Shown one piece after another: positions 35,366-44,346 of a stretch of DNA of 64,000 bases. The notes under the pieces were generated by a model. That model was not told where the DNA came from, searched no databases, and saw only the letters and a program-made list of their open reading frames with translations. The stretch comes from Roseovarius spongiae (lineage in GTDB: Bacteria > Pseudomonadota > Alphaproteobacteria > Rhodobacterales > Rhodobacteraceae). The position numbers and the translations under genes were made by a program. Every line of letters begins with the position of its first letter. Within the stretch, counting starts at the first letter, position 1. The stretch is taken from positions 1 to 64,000 of the forward strand of contig NZ_RAPE01000003.1 in assembly GCF_003651245.1 (NCBI RefSeq), given 5' to 3'.

Positions 35366-36309
35366 AGACCCCTGCCCTCGCCCTCGCCATCATCCTGGCC
35401 CTCGCTTCCGCCGCGCCCGCGCTCGCGCGGGACAAGCTGACGGTGATCCTCGACTGGTACGTGAACCCCAACCACGCCCCGCTGGTCATCGCCGAGGAGC
35501 GCGGCTTTTTCGCCGACCAGGATCTCGAGGTCGAGATCATCGCGCCCGCCGATCCCACCGCGCCGCCCAAGACCGTCGCCGCGGGCAAGGCCGACCTTGC
35601 GCTGTCCTACCAGCCGCAACTGCATCTCCAGGTGGCCGAGGGGCTGCCGCTGATCCGGGTGGGCACGCTGATCGCCAGCCCGCTCAACTGCCTGCTGACG
35701 CTGGCGGACGGACCCATCGAAACCGCCGCCGACCTCGAGGGCCGCAAGATCGGCTTTTCCGTCGCGGGGGTCGAGGAGGCGCTGCTCAAGGCGATCTTCG
35801 CGCGCCACGGATTCGGCCTTGGGGACGTCGAGCTCATCAACGTCAACTGGTCGCTCGCGCCCTCGGTGATGTCCGGGCAGGTCGACGCGGTGCTCGGCGC
35901 CTATCGCAACTTCGAACTGAACCAGATGGAGATCGAGGGCCGCCCGGGCCGCTGTTTCTATCTCGAGGAGGAAGGCGTGCCCCCCTATGACGAACTGATC
36001 TACGTCGCCAATTCCGAAACCCGCAACGACGACGCGATCCGCCGCTTCCTGCACGCAACCGAACTGGCGACGCAGTATATCGTCAACCACCCGGACGAAA
36101 GCTGGGACATCTTCCGCGCCACTTCGACCGAGCTCGACGACGCGCTCAATGCGCGCGCGTGGGTGGACACGATTCCGCGCTTCGCGCTGCGCCCCGCCGC
36201 ACTCGACGCCGGGCGCTACTCGGGATTCGAGGAATTCCTCGCCGACGCCGGGCTGATCGACGCGATCCGGCCGGTCCCCGAGCTCGCCATCGACCTGGGC
36301 GCCAAGTAA
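35362..36309 (+). CDS. thiY: Thiamine-precursor ABC transporter, substrate-binding protein
   Basis: 315 residues with a Sec signal peptide (ALALAIILALASAAPALA). NMT1/THI5-like fold: VILDWYVNPNHAPLVIAEERG, the pyrimidine-recognition region, TVAAGKADLALSYQPQL, and ETAADLEGRKIGFSVAGVEE. Family members bind N-formyl-4-amino-5-aminomethyl-2-methylpyrimidine or related HMP precursors in the periplasm. TPP riboswitch control and the adjacent ATPase and permease confirm the thiamine link. GGGAG lies about seven bases before the ATG. Confidence 0.93.
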   Translation: MKTPALALAIILALASAAPALARDKLTVILDWYVNPNHAPLVIAEERGFFADQDLEVEIIAPADPTAPPKTVAAGKADLALSYQPQLHLQVAEGLPLIRVGTLIASPLNCLLTLADGPIETAADLEGRKIGFSVAGVEEALLKAIFARHGFGLGDVELINVNWSLAPSVMSGQVDAVLGAYRNFELNQMEIEGRPGRCFYLEEEGVPPYDELIYVANSETRNDDAIRRFLHATELATQYIVNHPDESWDIFRATSTELDDALNARAWVDTIPRFALRPAALDAGRYSGFEEFLADAGLIDAIRPVPELAIDLGAK

Positions 36310-36310
36310 C

Positions 36311-37042
36311 GTGCCCGGCACGCCCGCCCCCGGCCTCATCTTCGACGGCGCGGCAAGCATCGGCGCGACGCAGGTGCTGCCGCGCATCCGGTTCGAGCTG
36401 CCCGCCGCGGAATGGACCTGCCTGCTTGGCCCCTCGGGGGTGGGCAAGACAACGCTGCTGCGGCTGATCGCCGGGGTCGCGGACGAGGCCACGCTCGACG
36501 GGACGATCGCCGCCAGCGACGGCGCGCCGCTTGCCGGGCGAATAGCGATGATGGCGCAGGACGCGCTGCTGCTGCCCTGGCTCAGCGTGGCGCAGAACGC
36601 CATGCTGGGCGACCGGCTGCGCGGCGCCGCTCCCGATCCCGCCCGCGCGGATAAGGTGCTCGCCGGCGTCGGCCTCGCGGCGCATGCGCAGAAACGCCCC
36701 GGCGCGCTCTCGGGCGGGCAGCGGCAACGCGCCGCGCTGGCCCGGACCCTGATGGAGGACAGGCCCGTGGTGCTGCTCGACGAACCTTTCTCGGCGCTCG
36801 ACGCGCGCACCCGCGTGCAGATGCAGGAACTGACCGCCACGCGGCTGCGTGGCTGCACCGTGCTGATGGTCACCCACGATCCGGCCGAGGCCGCGCGGCT
36901 CGGCCAGCGCATTCTCATTCTCTCAGAAACCGGGCTGGCCGAACATCCCGCGCCGCCGGAGGCGCCGCCCCGCGCGGTGGACGGCGCGGACACGCTCGCG
37001 GCGCAGGGCGCGTTGCTCGCCCGCCTGCGGGGCGCGGCATGA
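36311..37042 (+). CDS. thiZ: Thiamine-precursor ABC transporter, ATP-binding protein
   Basis: 243 residues from a GTG start one base after the thiY stop. A single ABC cassette: Walker A GPSGVGKTT, Q-loop MMAQDALLLPWLS, signature LSGGQRQRAALAR, Walker B VVLLDEPFSALDA and H-loop VTHDPAEA. Member of the nitrate/sulfonate/taurine-type (ThiZ) subfamily. Its end overlaps thiX by 4 nt. Confidence 0.92.
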   Translation: MPGTPAPGLIFDGAASIGATQVLPRIRFELPAAEWTCLLGPSGVGKTTLLRLIAGVADEATLDGTIAASDGAPLAGRIAMMAQDALLLPWLSVAQNAMLGDRLRGAAPDPARADKVLAGVGLAAHAQKRPGALSGGQRQRAALARTLMEDRPVVLLDEPFSALDARTRVQMQELTATRLRGCTVLMVTHDPAEAARLGQRILILSETGLAEHPAPPEAPPRAVDGADTLAAQGALLARLRGAA

Positions 37043-37794
37043 CCCGGCCGCTCGCCATCCTCGCGTCCTCGGTGGTGGCGCTGGCGCTCTGGCAGGCGGT
37101 GGTGACGCTGGGCGGGCTGCCGCCCTTCATCCTACCGGGTCCGCTGCGCGTGGCCGAAACGCTCTGGAGCAGCCGGGCGCTTATCGCCGAACACGCCTGG
37201 ATCACGATCGCCGAGGTGCTGGCGGGCCTCGTCCTCGGCGCGGTCTTCGGCGGCGCGACGGCGATCGCGCTCGCCGCCTCTCCCGTCGCGCGCAACCTCG
37301 TGCGCCCGATGCTGGTCTTCGTGCAGGCGGTGCCGGTCTTCGCGCTGGCGCCGATCCTCACGCTCTGGTTCGGCTACGGCATGGGGTCCAAAATCGCGAT
37401 GGCGCTGCTCATCATCTACTTCCCCGTGACCTCGGCCTTCTTCGACGCGCTGATGCGCACCCCGCAAGGCTGGCTCGACATTGCGCGGATCATGGGCGCG
37501 CGCCCGGCCAGCATCATGTGGCGCATCCGCGTGCCCGCCGCGCTTCCGGGCTTTGCCTCGGGGCTTCGGCTCGCCGCTGTCTATGCGCCGATCGGCGCGA
37601 TCATCGGCGAATGGGTCGGCGCGTCACGCGGCCTCGGCTACCTGATGCTGCTGGCCAACGGGCGGGCCAAGACCGACCTGATGTTCGCGGCGCTCATCGT
37701 GCTCGCGCTCTTCACCGTGGCGCTGCACGCCGCCGTCGACCGCGCCTGCCGCGCCACGCTCGACCGGATGCGCGAGGGCGAGAACGGGGATTGA
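37039..37794 (+). CDS. thiX: Thiamine-precursor ABC transporter, permease
   Basis: 251 residues, about six membrane segments, BPD_transp_1 type. The cytoplasmic EAA-like coupling loop is DIARIMGARPASIMWRIRVP. Overlaps thiZ (ATGA). The stop codon TGA is embedded in the first arm of the dispersed-repeat hairpin that terminates the operon. Confidence 0.92.
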   Translation: MTRPLAILASSVVALALWQAVVTLGGLPPFILPGPLRVAETLWSSRALIAEHAWITIAEVLAGLVLGAVFGGATAIALAASPVARNLVRPMLVFVQAVPVFALAPILTLWFGYGMGSKIAMALLIIYFPVTSAFFDALMRTPQGWLDIARIMGARPASIMWRIRVPAALPGFASGLRLAAVYAPIGAIIGEWVGASRGLGYLMLLANGRAKTDLMFAALIVLALFTVALHAAVDRACRATLDRMREGENGD

Positions 37795-37842
37795 GTATTT
37801 TTGGAACATTGAAAGACCTGTTTCAATGTTCTCCAAATACTC
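37793..37842. terminator. Inverted pair of dispersed repeats, likely bidirectional terminator
   Basis: Copy A at 37793-37815 reads GAGTATTT, two variable bases, then GGAACATTGAAAG. Copy B at 37821-37842 is its near reverse complement, ending CAAATACTC. They form a hairpin with 8-bp and 10-bp stems around a short internal loop and a 6-base top loop. It lies between the convergent thiX and FAD/GcvT genes and includes the thiX stop. Confidence 0.7.
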
Positions 37843-37940
37843 GGCCCCGCCATCACCACCCGCGCACCGCCTGACCGGACGTATTGCGCCCGCCACACAG
37901 CCCGCCAAAGCAGCGCGCGGCGCAGCCGCGCTCGTTTGGA

Positions 37941-40391
37941 TCACGCCTTGGTGCGCTCGGCCTTGGGATCGTACATCGGACGCATGCTCGCCTCGGCCTC
38001 AACGCGGACGCCGGCGACGTCGATCTCGTAGGACGAGGCCAGCAGTTCACTGACGCTCTCTCCCTTGCAGGGGACGTATCCCATACCGATCGCGCCGCCC
38101 AGGTGGTGGCCGTAGTTGCCGGAGCTCAGATAGCCCACGATCTCGCCGTCGCGCAGGATCGGTTCGTGGTGGTAGAGCAGCGGTTCGGGATCGGTGAGGC
38201 GGAACTGCACCATGCGGTTGTTCAGGCCTTCCTCCTTCTTGCGCAGCACCGCGTCGCGGCCGATGAAATCGGGCTTGGCTGTCTTGACGGCGAAACCCAG
38301 CCCCGCCTCGAGCACATGATCCTCGCAGGTGATGTCGTGACCGAAATGGCGGAAGCCCTTTTCGATGCGGCAGGAATCCATCATGTGCATCCCGCAGAGT
38401 TTCAGGTCCATGTCGCGTCCCGCTTCGATCAGCGTCTCGAAGGCATGGCCGGCCATGTCGGCGCTCACGTAGACCTCCCAGCCAAGCTCACCCACATAGG
38501 TCACGCGATGCACTCGGGCGAGGCCCATGCCCAGTTCGACCTCCTGCGCCGTGCCGAACGGATTGACGTCGTTCGAGAAATCGCCGGTGGAGACCCGTTG
38601 CAACAGCTTGCGCGCATTGGGCCCCATGACCGCCAGCACGCCCTCGCCCGCCGTCACGTCGGTGAAGACGACGTTGAAATCGCCCTTGTGGCGCATCATC
38701 CAGGTCTGGTCCGCCAGCCGCGTGGCCGAGGGGGTGACGACGAGATAGGCCGTCTCGGACAGGCGGGTGACGGTCACGTCGGCCTCGATCCCACCCATAG
38801 GGTTCAGGAACTGGGTATAGACGATCTTGCCCACCGGCACGGAATAATCGCCGCCGCCCACATGGTTCAGGAAGGCTTCGGCGTCCGGACCTTCGACGCG
38901 GATCTTGCCAAAGCTCGACATGTCGTACATGCCGACATTCTCGCGGATCGCGCGGTGTTCAGCGGCGGCGTTGTCGAACCAGTTCTGGCGCTTCCAGCTG
39001 TATTCGTATTCGGGCGCCTGGCCGTCATTCGCGAACCAGTTGGCGCGCTCCCACCCGGCGCCCTCACCCATGACCGCGCCGCGATCCAGCAGGTGCTGGT
39101 GAAACGGGCTGCGCCTTATGCCGCGCGCCGTGGTCTTCTGGCGGAAGGGGAAGTGATCGGCGTAGAGCAGGCCCAGCGCCTCGGTCGCGCGCTCGACAAG
39201 GTAGCTCCGGTTGTTCTGGAAGGGCTGCATCCGCGAGATGTCGACGTCGCCGACATCGAACGGCTTCTGCCCGTCCTCCATCCATTGGGCGAGCGCCATG
39301 CCCGCCCCGCCCGCCGACTGGATGCCGATGGAGTTGAACCCGGCGGCGACCCAGACATTGTCCATCTCGGGCGCGAGGCCGAGATGGTAGGCGTCGTCGG
39401 GGGTAAAGCTCTCGGGGCCGTTGAAGAAGGTATGTATCCCCGCCTCGGCCAGCATCGGCAGACGGTTGCAGGCGGCCTCGAGGATGGGTTCGAAATGGTC
39501 GAAATCCTCGGGAAGCTGGTCGAATTCGAAACTGTCGGGGATGCCGTCCATGCCCCAGGGTTTCGCGACCGGCTCGAACGCGCCGAGCATCATCTTGCCC
39601 GCGTCCTCCTTGTAGTAGGCGCACTCATCCGGGACGCGCAGGACCGGCAGCCGGTCGAGACCCTCGATCGGCTCGGTCACGATGTAGAAATGTTCGCAGG
39701 CCTGGAGCGGCACGTTGACGCCCGCCATGCGCCCCACCTCGCGGCCCCACATGCCGGCGCAGTTGACCACGTGGTCGCAGGCGATATGGCCGTTCTCATG
39801 GCCGTCGTCGCTGACCCAGTCGACGCCGGTGACGCGGCGGCCTTCGCAGGAAAGTCCGGTGACCTTGACCCGCTCCTGGATTTGCGCGCCGCGCTGGCGC
39901 GCGCCCTTGGCCAGCGCCAGCGCGATATTCGCCGGATCGCCCTGCCCGTCGGTCGGCAGCCAGACGCCCCCGGTGACGCCGTCGAGGTTGATATGTTCGT
40001 ACTTTTCCTTGATCTCGGTCGGCGACAATTCCTCGGCCGGGACGCCGAAGGCGCGGGCCATCGCGGCCGAGCGCATCAGTTCCTCCAGCCGCTCCGAGGT
40101 GAGCGCGACCGATACCGACCCGCCCTGGCGCAGCCCCGTGGCGACGCCGGTTTCTTCTTCCAGCTTCGCGTAGAGCTCCGCGGTGTAGCGCGCGAGCTTG
40201 GTCATGTTGGAACTGGCGCGCAACTGCCCGATGAGGCCGGCGGCGTGCCATGTCGTGCCCGAAGTGAGCTGCTTGCGCTCAAGCAGGACGATGTCGCTCC
40301 AGCCGAGTTTCGCCAGGTGATAGGCGACGGAGCAGCCGATGACGCCGCCGCCGATGATGACCACGCGGGCCTGTGTAGGAAGGTTTGTCAT
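37941..40391 (-). CDS. FAD-dependent dimethylglycine/sarcosine dehydrogenase-like protein with GcvT domain (copy 1)
   Basis: 816 residues. The N-terminal DAO-type FAD domain has ARVVIIGGGVIGCSVAYHL and the SGTTWHAAG stretch, whose His is the covalent FAD attachment site in dimethylglycine dehydrogenase. The C-terminal half is a GcvT-like folate domain (WERANWF, ENVGMYDMSSFGKIRVEG, GELGWEVYVS, SCRIEKGFRHFGHD). Such enzymes demethylate dimethylglycine or sarcosine, passing the C1 unit to tetrahydrofolate. Start MTNLPTQARVV at 40391; the longer frame passes through a dispersed repeat. Confidence 0.88.
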   Translation of the reverse strand: MTNLPTQARVVIIGGGVIGCSVAYHLAKLGWSDIVLLERKQLTSGTTWHAAGLIGQLRASSNMTKLARYTAELYAKLEEETGVATGLRQGGSVSVALTSERLEELMRSAAMARAFGVPAEELSPTEIKEKYEHINLDGVTGGVWLPTDGQGDPANIALALAKGARQRGAQIQERVKVTGLSCEGRRVTGVDWVSDDGHENGHIACDHVVNCAGMWGREVGRMAGVNVPLQACEHFYIVTEPIEGLDRLPVLRVPDECAYYKEDAGKMMLGAFEPVAKPWGMDGIPDSFEFDQLPEDFDHFEPILEAACNRLPMLAEAGIHTFFNGPESFTPDDAYHLGLAPEMDNVWVAAGFNSIGIQSAGGAGMALAQWMEDGQKPFDVGDVDISRMQPFQNNRSYLVERATEALGLLYADHFPFRQKTTARGIRRSPFHQHLLDRGAVMGEGAGWERANWFANDGQAPEYEYSWKRQNWFDNAAAEHRAIRENVGMYDMSSFGKIRVEGPDAEAFLNHVGGGDYSVPVGKIVYTQFLNPMGGIEADVTVTRLSETAYLVVTPSATRLADQTWMMRHKGDFNVVFTDVTAGEGVLAVMGPNARKLLQRVSTGDFSNDVNPFGTAQEVELGMGLARVHRVTYVGELGWEVYVSADMAGHAFETLIEAGRDMDLKLCGMHMMDSCRIEKGFRHFGHDITCEDHVLEAGLGFAVKTAKPDFIGRDAVLRKKEEGLNNRMVQFRLTDPEPLLYHHEPILRDGEIVGYLSSGNYGHHLGGAIGMGYVPCKGESVSELLASSYEIDVAGVRVEAEASMRPMYDPKAERTKA

Positions 40392-40414
40392 TTTGTCGCC
40401 CTCGTCGGAATTTT

Positions 40415-40437
40415 GAGTATTTTCAGAAAGATGAAGG
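40415..40437 (+). repeat. Dispersed 23-bp repeat variant
   Basis: GAGTATTT, two bases, then AGAAAGATGAAGG, in the 51-bp gap between the methyltransferase stop and the downstream flavoprotein start. It is the intermediate form linking the GAGTATTT and GGATATTT subfamilies. Confidence 0.6.
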
Positions 40438-40442
40438 TGCAA

Positions 40443-41339
40443 TTACACGATCTCATGACCTGCCTTGTGCAATTGCGTCGCCAGTTCGGCGATGTGATCG
40501 GGGCCGACCTCGCAGCAGCCCCCGACGATGGTGGCGCCCTGGCCGACCCAGCCCATCGCGAAGTCCGCGTAGGCCGCCGGGTCCAGATCGCTGCGCTGTT
40601 CCAGCGCGTCGACCGTGGGCGCGTCCTTGAGGAACGCCTCGCTGATGCGGGTGAAACCGTTGGCGTAGGCGCCGAACGGGCGGCCCATGTCCTTGAGGAT
40701 GTCAAGCCCCGCCGCCACCGCCTCGGGGCGCGAGCAATTGATCAGAACCGCGGCCGGGTCATGCCGGTCGAGGATCGGGGCGAGATCGCCCAAGGGTTCG
40801 CCCGAACGCAGGCGCGCGCCGTCGTCGTCATCGACGCTGACGGCGAGCCAGACGGGTTTGCCCGCCTCCGCGCAACCCGCCAGCGCGCCGTTCGCCTGCG
40901 CAACGGAAGAGGCCGTTTCGACGATAAACAGGTCCACGCGCGGCGCCATCAGCGCCACGAGTTCTGCGAAGAGCGGCGCGGCCTCTTCCTCGGGCGGAGA
41001 AATGTCGGGGCGGTAGGACGCCCCGAGCGGGCCGAGAGCGCCGGCGATGCGCCCGGCCCCCGCCTTGTCGCGCGCGCGCTCGGCCTCTGACAGCGCGCGG
41101 TCGATGAGCGCGGGCAGCTCGTCCTCGAGCGCGACGCGCGCCAGCCGGTCGCGATGCAGCGCGTAGGTGTTGGCGGTGGCGATGGTGGCGCCGACGCGGA
41201 AGTAATCGGCATGGACGTCGCCCACGACGCCGGGTTTCTCCATCATCGCCCGCGTCGACCAGAGCGGCGTCGCCCGGTCGCCGCAGCGTTTGACGATTTC
41301 CTGCCCGACCGAACCGTCGAGAAGCGTGATATCGGTCAT
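40443..41339 (-). CDS. Homocysteine S-methyltransferase family protein (betaine-homocysteine methyltransferase-like)
   Basis: 298 residues. Zinc-dependent methyltransferase signature: first Cys in LINCSRPEAV and the Cys pair in VGGCCEVGPDHI. The N-terminus ITLLDGSVGQEIVKR is the family (D-G-x-x-G) start. Lying between two dimethylglycine-dehydrogenase-like genes, it most likely moves a methyl group from glycine betaine (or a similar methyl donor) to homocysteine, producing dimethylglycine for its neighbours. ATG overlaps the upstream flavoprotein stop. Confidence 0.85.
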   Translation of the reverse strand: MTDITLLDGSVGQEIVKRCGDRATPLWSTRAMMEKPGVVGDVHADYFRVGATIATANTYALHRDRLARVALEDELPALIDRALSEAERARDKAGAGRIAGALGPLGASYRPDISPPEEEAAPLFAELVALMAPRVDLFIVETASSVAQANGALAGCAEAGKPVWLAVSVDDDDGARLRSGEPLGDLAPILDRHDPAAVLINCSRPEAVAAGLDILKDMGRPFGAYANGFTRISEAFLKDAPTVDALEQRSDLDPAAYADFAMGWVGQGATIVGGCCEVGPDHIAELATQLHKAGHEIV

Positions 41340-43780
41340 GCGCGCAGCCTTTCGTTTTGCGGATCCCAGAGCGGACCCTCGGGCTGGACCACGGCCCTGC
41401 GCCGCGTGCCGTAGATATCGACTTCAAGCTCAGTGCCCGGTTCGGCCAGGTCGGGGCGCAGCATCGCCAGCGCGACGGAGGCGCCGACGCGATACCCCCA
41501 GGCGCCGCTGGTGGTTTCGCCCACGACTTCGCCCTCATGCAGGACCGAGGACATGTAAGGCGCGTCGGCCTCGCCCGCGTCGACGATGAGCATGGCGAAA
41601 CATTTGGCGCTGCCCTGCTGCTTCTCGTTGAGAAGCGCCGCCTTGCCGGGGAAATCCTGCGGCTTGTCGAGCTTCACGAACCGGTCAAGCCCGGCTTCGA
41701 GCAGCGAGTAATCGGTCGAGAGATCGCCCTTCCAGGCGCGGTAGCCCTTCTCGATGCGCAGGGAATTGAGCGCATACATGCCGAAGGGTTTGGCCCCCGC
41801 GTCGAGGATCGCGCCATAGATGGCGGGCATGTCCTCGTTGGCGGCGTGCACCTCCCAGCCGAGCTCGCCGGCAAAGCTGACGCGGATCAAGAACGCCTTC
41901 TTGCCCGCGACGGTGCAGTGCTGATGGCTGAGCCAGGGCAGCGACAGGTCGCCATCGGTGAGCGGGCCGAGAACGTCGCGCGATTTCGGCCCCGTCACGA
42001 TCAGCGCGCTGCGCTCGGTCGTGGTCTCGTTGACGGTAACGCCCTCGGGGACGGAGCCGCGGATCATCTCGCCGTCATGCCACTGAGCCGACGCGGCGGT
42101 GATGAGCACGAAACTGTCCTCGGCCAGCCGGATGCAGCTGAGTTCGGTCAGCGTGCGGCCGCGGCTGTCAGCGACATAGACGAGGTTCATGCGCCCCACC
42201 TTGGGCAAACCACCGGCGACGAAGCCGCGCAGCCAGTCATCCGCGCCCGCGCCCGACACCCAGAAGCGCGAGAAGCCAGGCAGGTCGAGCACGCCGCAGC
42301 CGTCGCGCACGGCCTCGCATTCCTCGCGGATGCGCGGTTCCCACGGGCCGGCGCGGTTCCAGGTCTGGGTCGCCTCCTCGGAGGTGTCGTCGCCGGGTTT
42401 CGCGAACCAGTTGGCGCGCTCCCAGCCGTTATAGGCTCCCATGACGCCGCCCAGTTCGCGGACTTTGGCATCATTCGGGCCGCGCTTCTTGTCCCGCCCG
42501 GCGGGCCATTCGTGATGCGGGAAATGCATCGCGTACTCGTGGCCGTAGACCTCCTTGGCCTTGGCGAGGCAGTAGTCGGCATCGGTGTAATCGGTGTAGC
42601 GGCGCGGATCGGTCGCCCACATGTCCCATTCGGTCTCGCCATGCATGATCCATTCGGCGGCCACCTTGCCGGCGCCGCCGCCCTGGGTGATGCCGAAGGT
42701 GAAGACGCAGGCCTCGAACGCGTTCTCGACGCCCGGCATGGGGCCGATCAGCGGCAGGCCGTCGGGCGCGTAGGGGATGGGGCCGTTGATGACGCGGTTG
42801 ACCCCGCCTTCGCCCAGGATCGGCACGCGGGCGACCGCGTCCTCGATATACCATTCCAGCCGTTCAAGATCGTCCGGATAGAGCTGGAAGCTGAAATCCT
42901 CGGGCATGGGATCGTCGGGCGTCACCCAATGGGCGCGGCAGTTGCGCTCATAAGGGCCGAGATTGAGGCCGTTCTTGTCCTGGCGGAGGTAGTAGGAGCT
43001 GTCGACGTCGCGCAGCAGCGGCACCTTGTGGCCCTGCTCGGCGGTCCATTTCTTCAGCGCGGGGATTTCCTCGGTCAAGAAATACTGGTGAGACATGGCG
43101 ACCATCGGCACGGTACGCCCACCGAAGGGCTTGAACCATTCGCCGACGCGCTGTGCGTAGTAACCGGCGGCGTTGACCACCTTTTCGCAGCGGATGTCGC
43201 CCTTGGGCGTGTGCACGATCCATTCGCCGTTCTCGCGGCTCACGCCGGTCGCGGGACAGAAGCGTTCGATGCGCGCGCCCGCCATCCGCGCGCCCTTGGC
43301 CAGCGCCTGAGTGAGCTGCGCCGGGTCAATGTCGCCATCCGCCGGATCCCAGAGGCCGCCGGCGAGGTCGTGGGTCTCGATGAAAGGATAGCGGTCCTTG
43401 ATGTCCTTGAGGTCCATCATCTCGAGCGACAGGCCCTGGTGGCGGCCCATCGCGCGGGCGCGGGCGAATTCCTGCATCCGCTCCTTGCTGTGGCCCAGCC
43501 GGATGGAACCGGTGACGTGGTAGTTCATCGGGTAGTCGACCTCGGCCTCGAGACGCGAGTAGAGGTCGAGCGAATAGCGCTGCATGTTCATCACCGCCCA
43601 GGAGGTCGAGAAGCTGGGACAGTTGCCGGCGGCGTGCCAGGTGGAGCCTGCCGTCAGTTCGTTCTTCTCCAGCAGGACGCTGTCGGTCCAGCCACCCTTC
43701 GCGAGGTGGTAGAGCGTCGAGGCGCCGACGACGCCGCCGCCGATGACGACGACGCGGGCGGTGGTGGGGAAATCAGACAT
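41336..43780 (-). CDS. FAD-dependent dimethylglycine/sarcosine dehydrogenase-like protein with GcvT domain (copy 2)
   Basis: 814 residues with the same architecture as the 37941-40391 protein: TARVVVIGGGVVGASTLYHL, TAGSTWHAAGNC with the presumed flavinylated His, WERANWFAK at the domain junction, and C-terminal GcvT motifs (CGVLDLPGFSRFWVSG, GELGWEVHAANEDMP, NSLRIEKGYRAWKGDLS). The two copies diverge widely, so they probably act on successive substrates (dimethylglycine, sarcosine). Downstream of the GFA gene by 12 bases and overlapping the methyltransferase by 4 nt. Confidence 0.88.
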   Translation of the reverse strand: MSDFPTTARVVVIGGGVVGASTLYHLAKGGWTDSVLLEKNELTAGSTWHAAGNCPSFSTSWAVMNMQRYSLDLYSRLEAEVDYPMNYHVTGSIRLGHSKERMQEFARARAMGRHQGLSLEMMDLKDIKDRYPFIETHDLAGGLWDPADGDIDPAQLTQALAKGARMAGARIERFCPATGVSRENGEWIVHTPKGDIRCEKVVNAAGYYAQRVGEWFKPFGGRTVPMVAMSHQYFLTEEIPALKKWTAEQGHKVPLLRDVDSSYYLRQDKNGLNLGPYERNCRAHWVTPDDPMPEDFSFQLYPDDLERLEWYIEDAVARVPILGEGGVNRVINGPIPYAPDGLPLIGPMPGVENAFEACVFTFGITQGGGAGKVAAEWIMHGETEWDMWATDPRRYTDYTDADYCLAKAKEVYGHEYAMHFPHHEWPAGRDKKRGPNDAKVRELGGVMGAYNGWERANWFAKPGDDTSEEATQTWNRAGPWEPRIREECEAVRDGCGVLDLPGFSRFWVSGAGADDWLRGFVAGGLPKVGRMNLVYVADSRGRTLTELSCIRLAEDSFVLITAASAQWHDGEMIRGSVPEGVTVNETTTERSALIVTGPKSRDVLGPLTDGDLSLPWLSHQHCTVAGKKAFLIRVSFAGELGWEVHAANEDMPAIYGAILDAGAKPFGMYALNSLRIEKGYRAWKGDLSTDYSLLEAGLDRFVKLDKPQDFPGKAALLNEKQQGSAKCFAMLIVDAGEADAPYMSSVLHEGEVVGETTSGAWGYRVGASVALAMLRPDLAEPGTELEVDIYGTRRRAVVQPEGPLWDPQNERLRA

Positions 43781-43792
43781 GGGTTGGCTCCG

Positions 43793-44167
43793 TTACTGAT
43801 CGTGTTGGGGCAGGCCGTCTTCGATGGCGTAGTAGTCGCCCTTGTCGGCGGTGAAGATGTGTTTTTCGAGCGTGACGCCGGTGGGCCCGTCGAGCGCGCC
43901 AAGAGCGAAGCTGATGGTGTCTTCGTCATGGGCGGCCCAGAAGAGGAAGCTGCCGCAGGTCGGGCAGAAGCCGCGTTTGGCTGCGCCGCTCGCCTCAAAC
44001 CAGCGCACGTCGCCCTCGATCACGAGCGCGTCGCGCGGGACGTGGGCCGAGGCCCAGAGATGCCCCGACTGGCGCCGGCACTGGCCGCAATGGCAGACGC
44101 TGGCGCCGTCTGGCGTGGCGTCGGTGTGAAAGCGGACCGCGCCGCACAGGCAGTGTCCTCGTGTCAT
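43793..44167 (-). CDS. GFA family zinc-binding protein
   Basis: 124 residues from MTRGHCLCGAVRF. The Cys pattern of the glutathione-dependent formaldehyde-activating (GFA/CENP-V) family is complete: CLCGAV, CHCGQCRRQSG and CPTCGS. Some members have been linked to formaldehyde handling, which would suit an operon where demethylation can release formaldehyde, but many GFA proteins have other or unknown roles. GGGAGG about 10 bases before the ATG. Confidence 0.85.
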   Translation of the reverse strand: MTRGHCLCGAVRFHTDATPDGASVCHCGQCRRQSGHLWASAHVPRDALVIEGDVRWFEASGAAKRGFCPTCGSFLFWAAHDEDTISFALGALDGPTGVTLEKHIFTADKGDYYAIEDGLPQHDQ

Positions 44168-44171
44168 GTTC

Positions 44172-44336
44172 TTATCCTCCCTGGGCAAGTGTCATAGCGA
44201 TCAGCCGCCCCTCTGCCCTTGCGGGCGTCTTCGCGACGATCCGGCCGGAGCCGGCCAGACAGTCCGCGATCGCACCCGGCGTGGTCGCGAACGCCGCCCG
44301 GGAAAGCGTGCAGATCGGCCATGCGTCGAAGCTCAT
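44172..44336 (-). CDS. Small hypothetical protein in the methylamine operon
   Basis: 54 residues, beginning MSFDAWPICTLSRAAFATTP and ending MTLAQGG. ATG at 44336 is preceded by GAGGGGG. The stop lies four bases before the GFA start, and its last codons contain the GFA Shine-Dalgarno, a typical translational-coupling arrangement. Contains two Cys; no domain recognised, no signal peptide. It fills an otherwise empty 179-bp gap between regulator and GFA gene. Confidence 0.5.
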   Translation of the reverse strand: MSFDAWPICTLSRAAFATTPGAIADCLAGSGRIVAKTPARAEGRLIAMTLAQGG

Positions 44337-44346
44337 CGGCGCCCCC

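Noticed and set aside
37884..44197. Two very long plus-strand frames (1068 and 946 codons) opposite the flavoprotein genes
   Set aside because: Mirror frames of highly biased GC3 coding sequence; no recognisable protein features.
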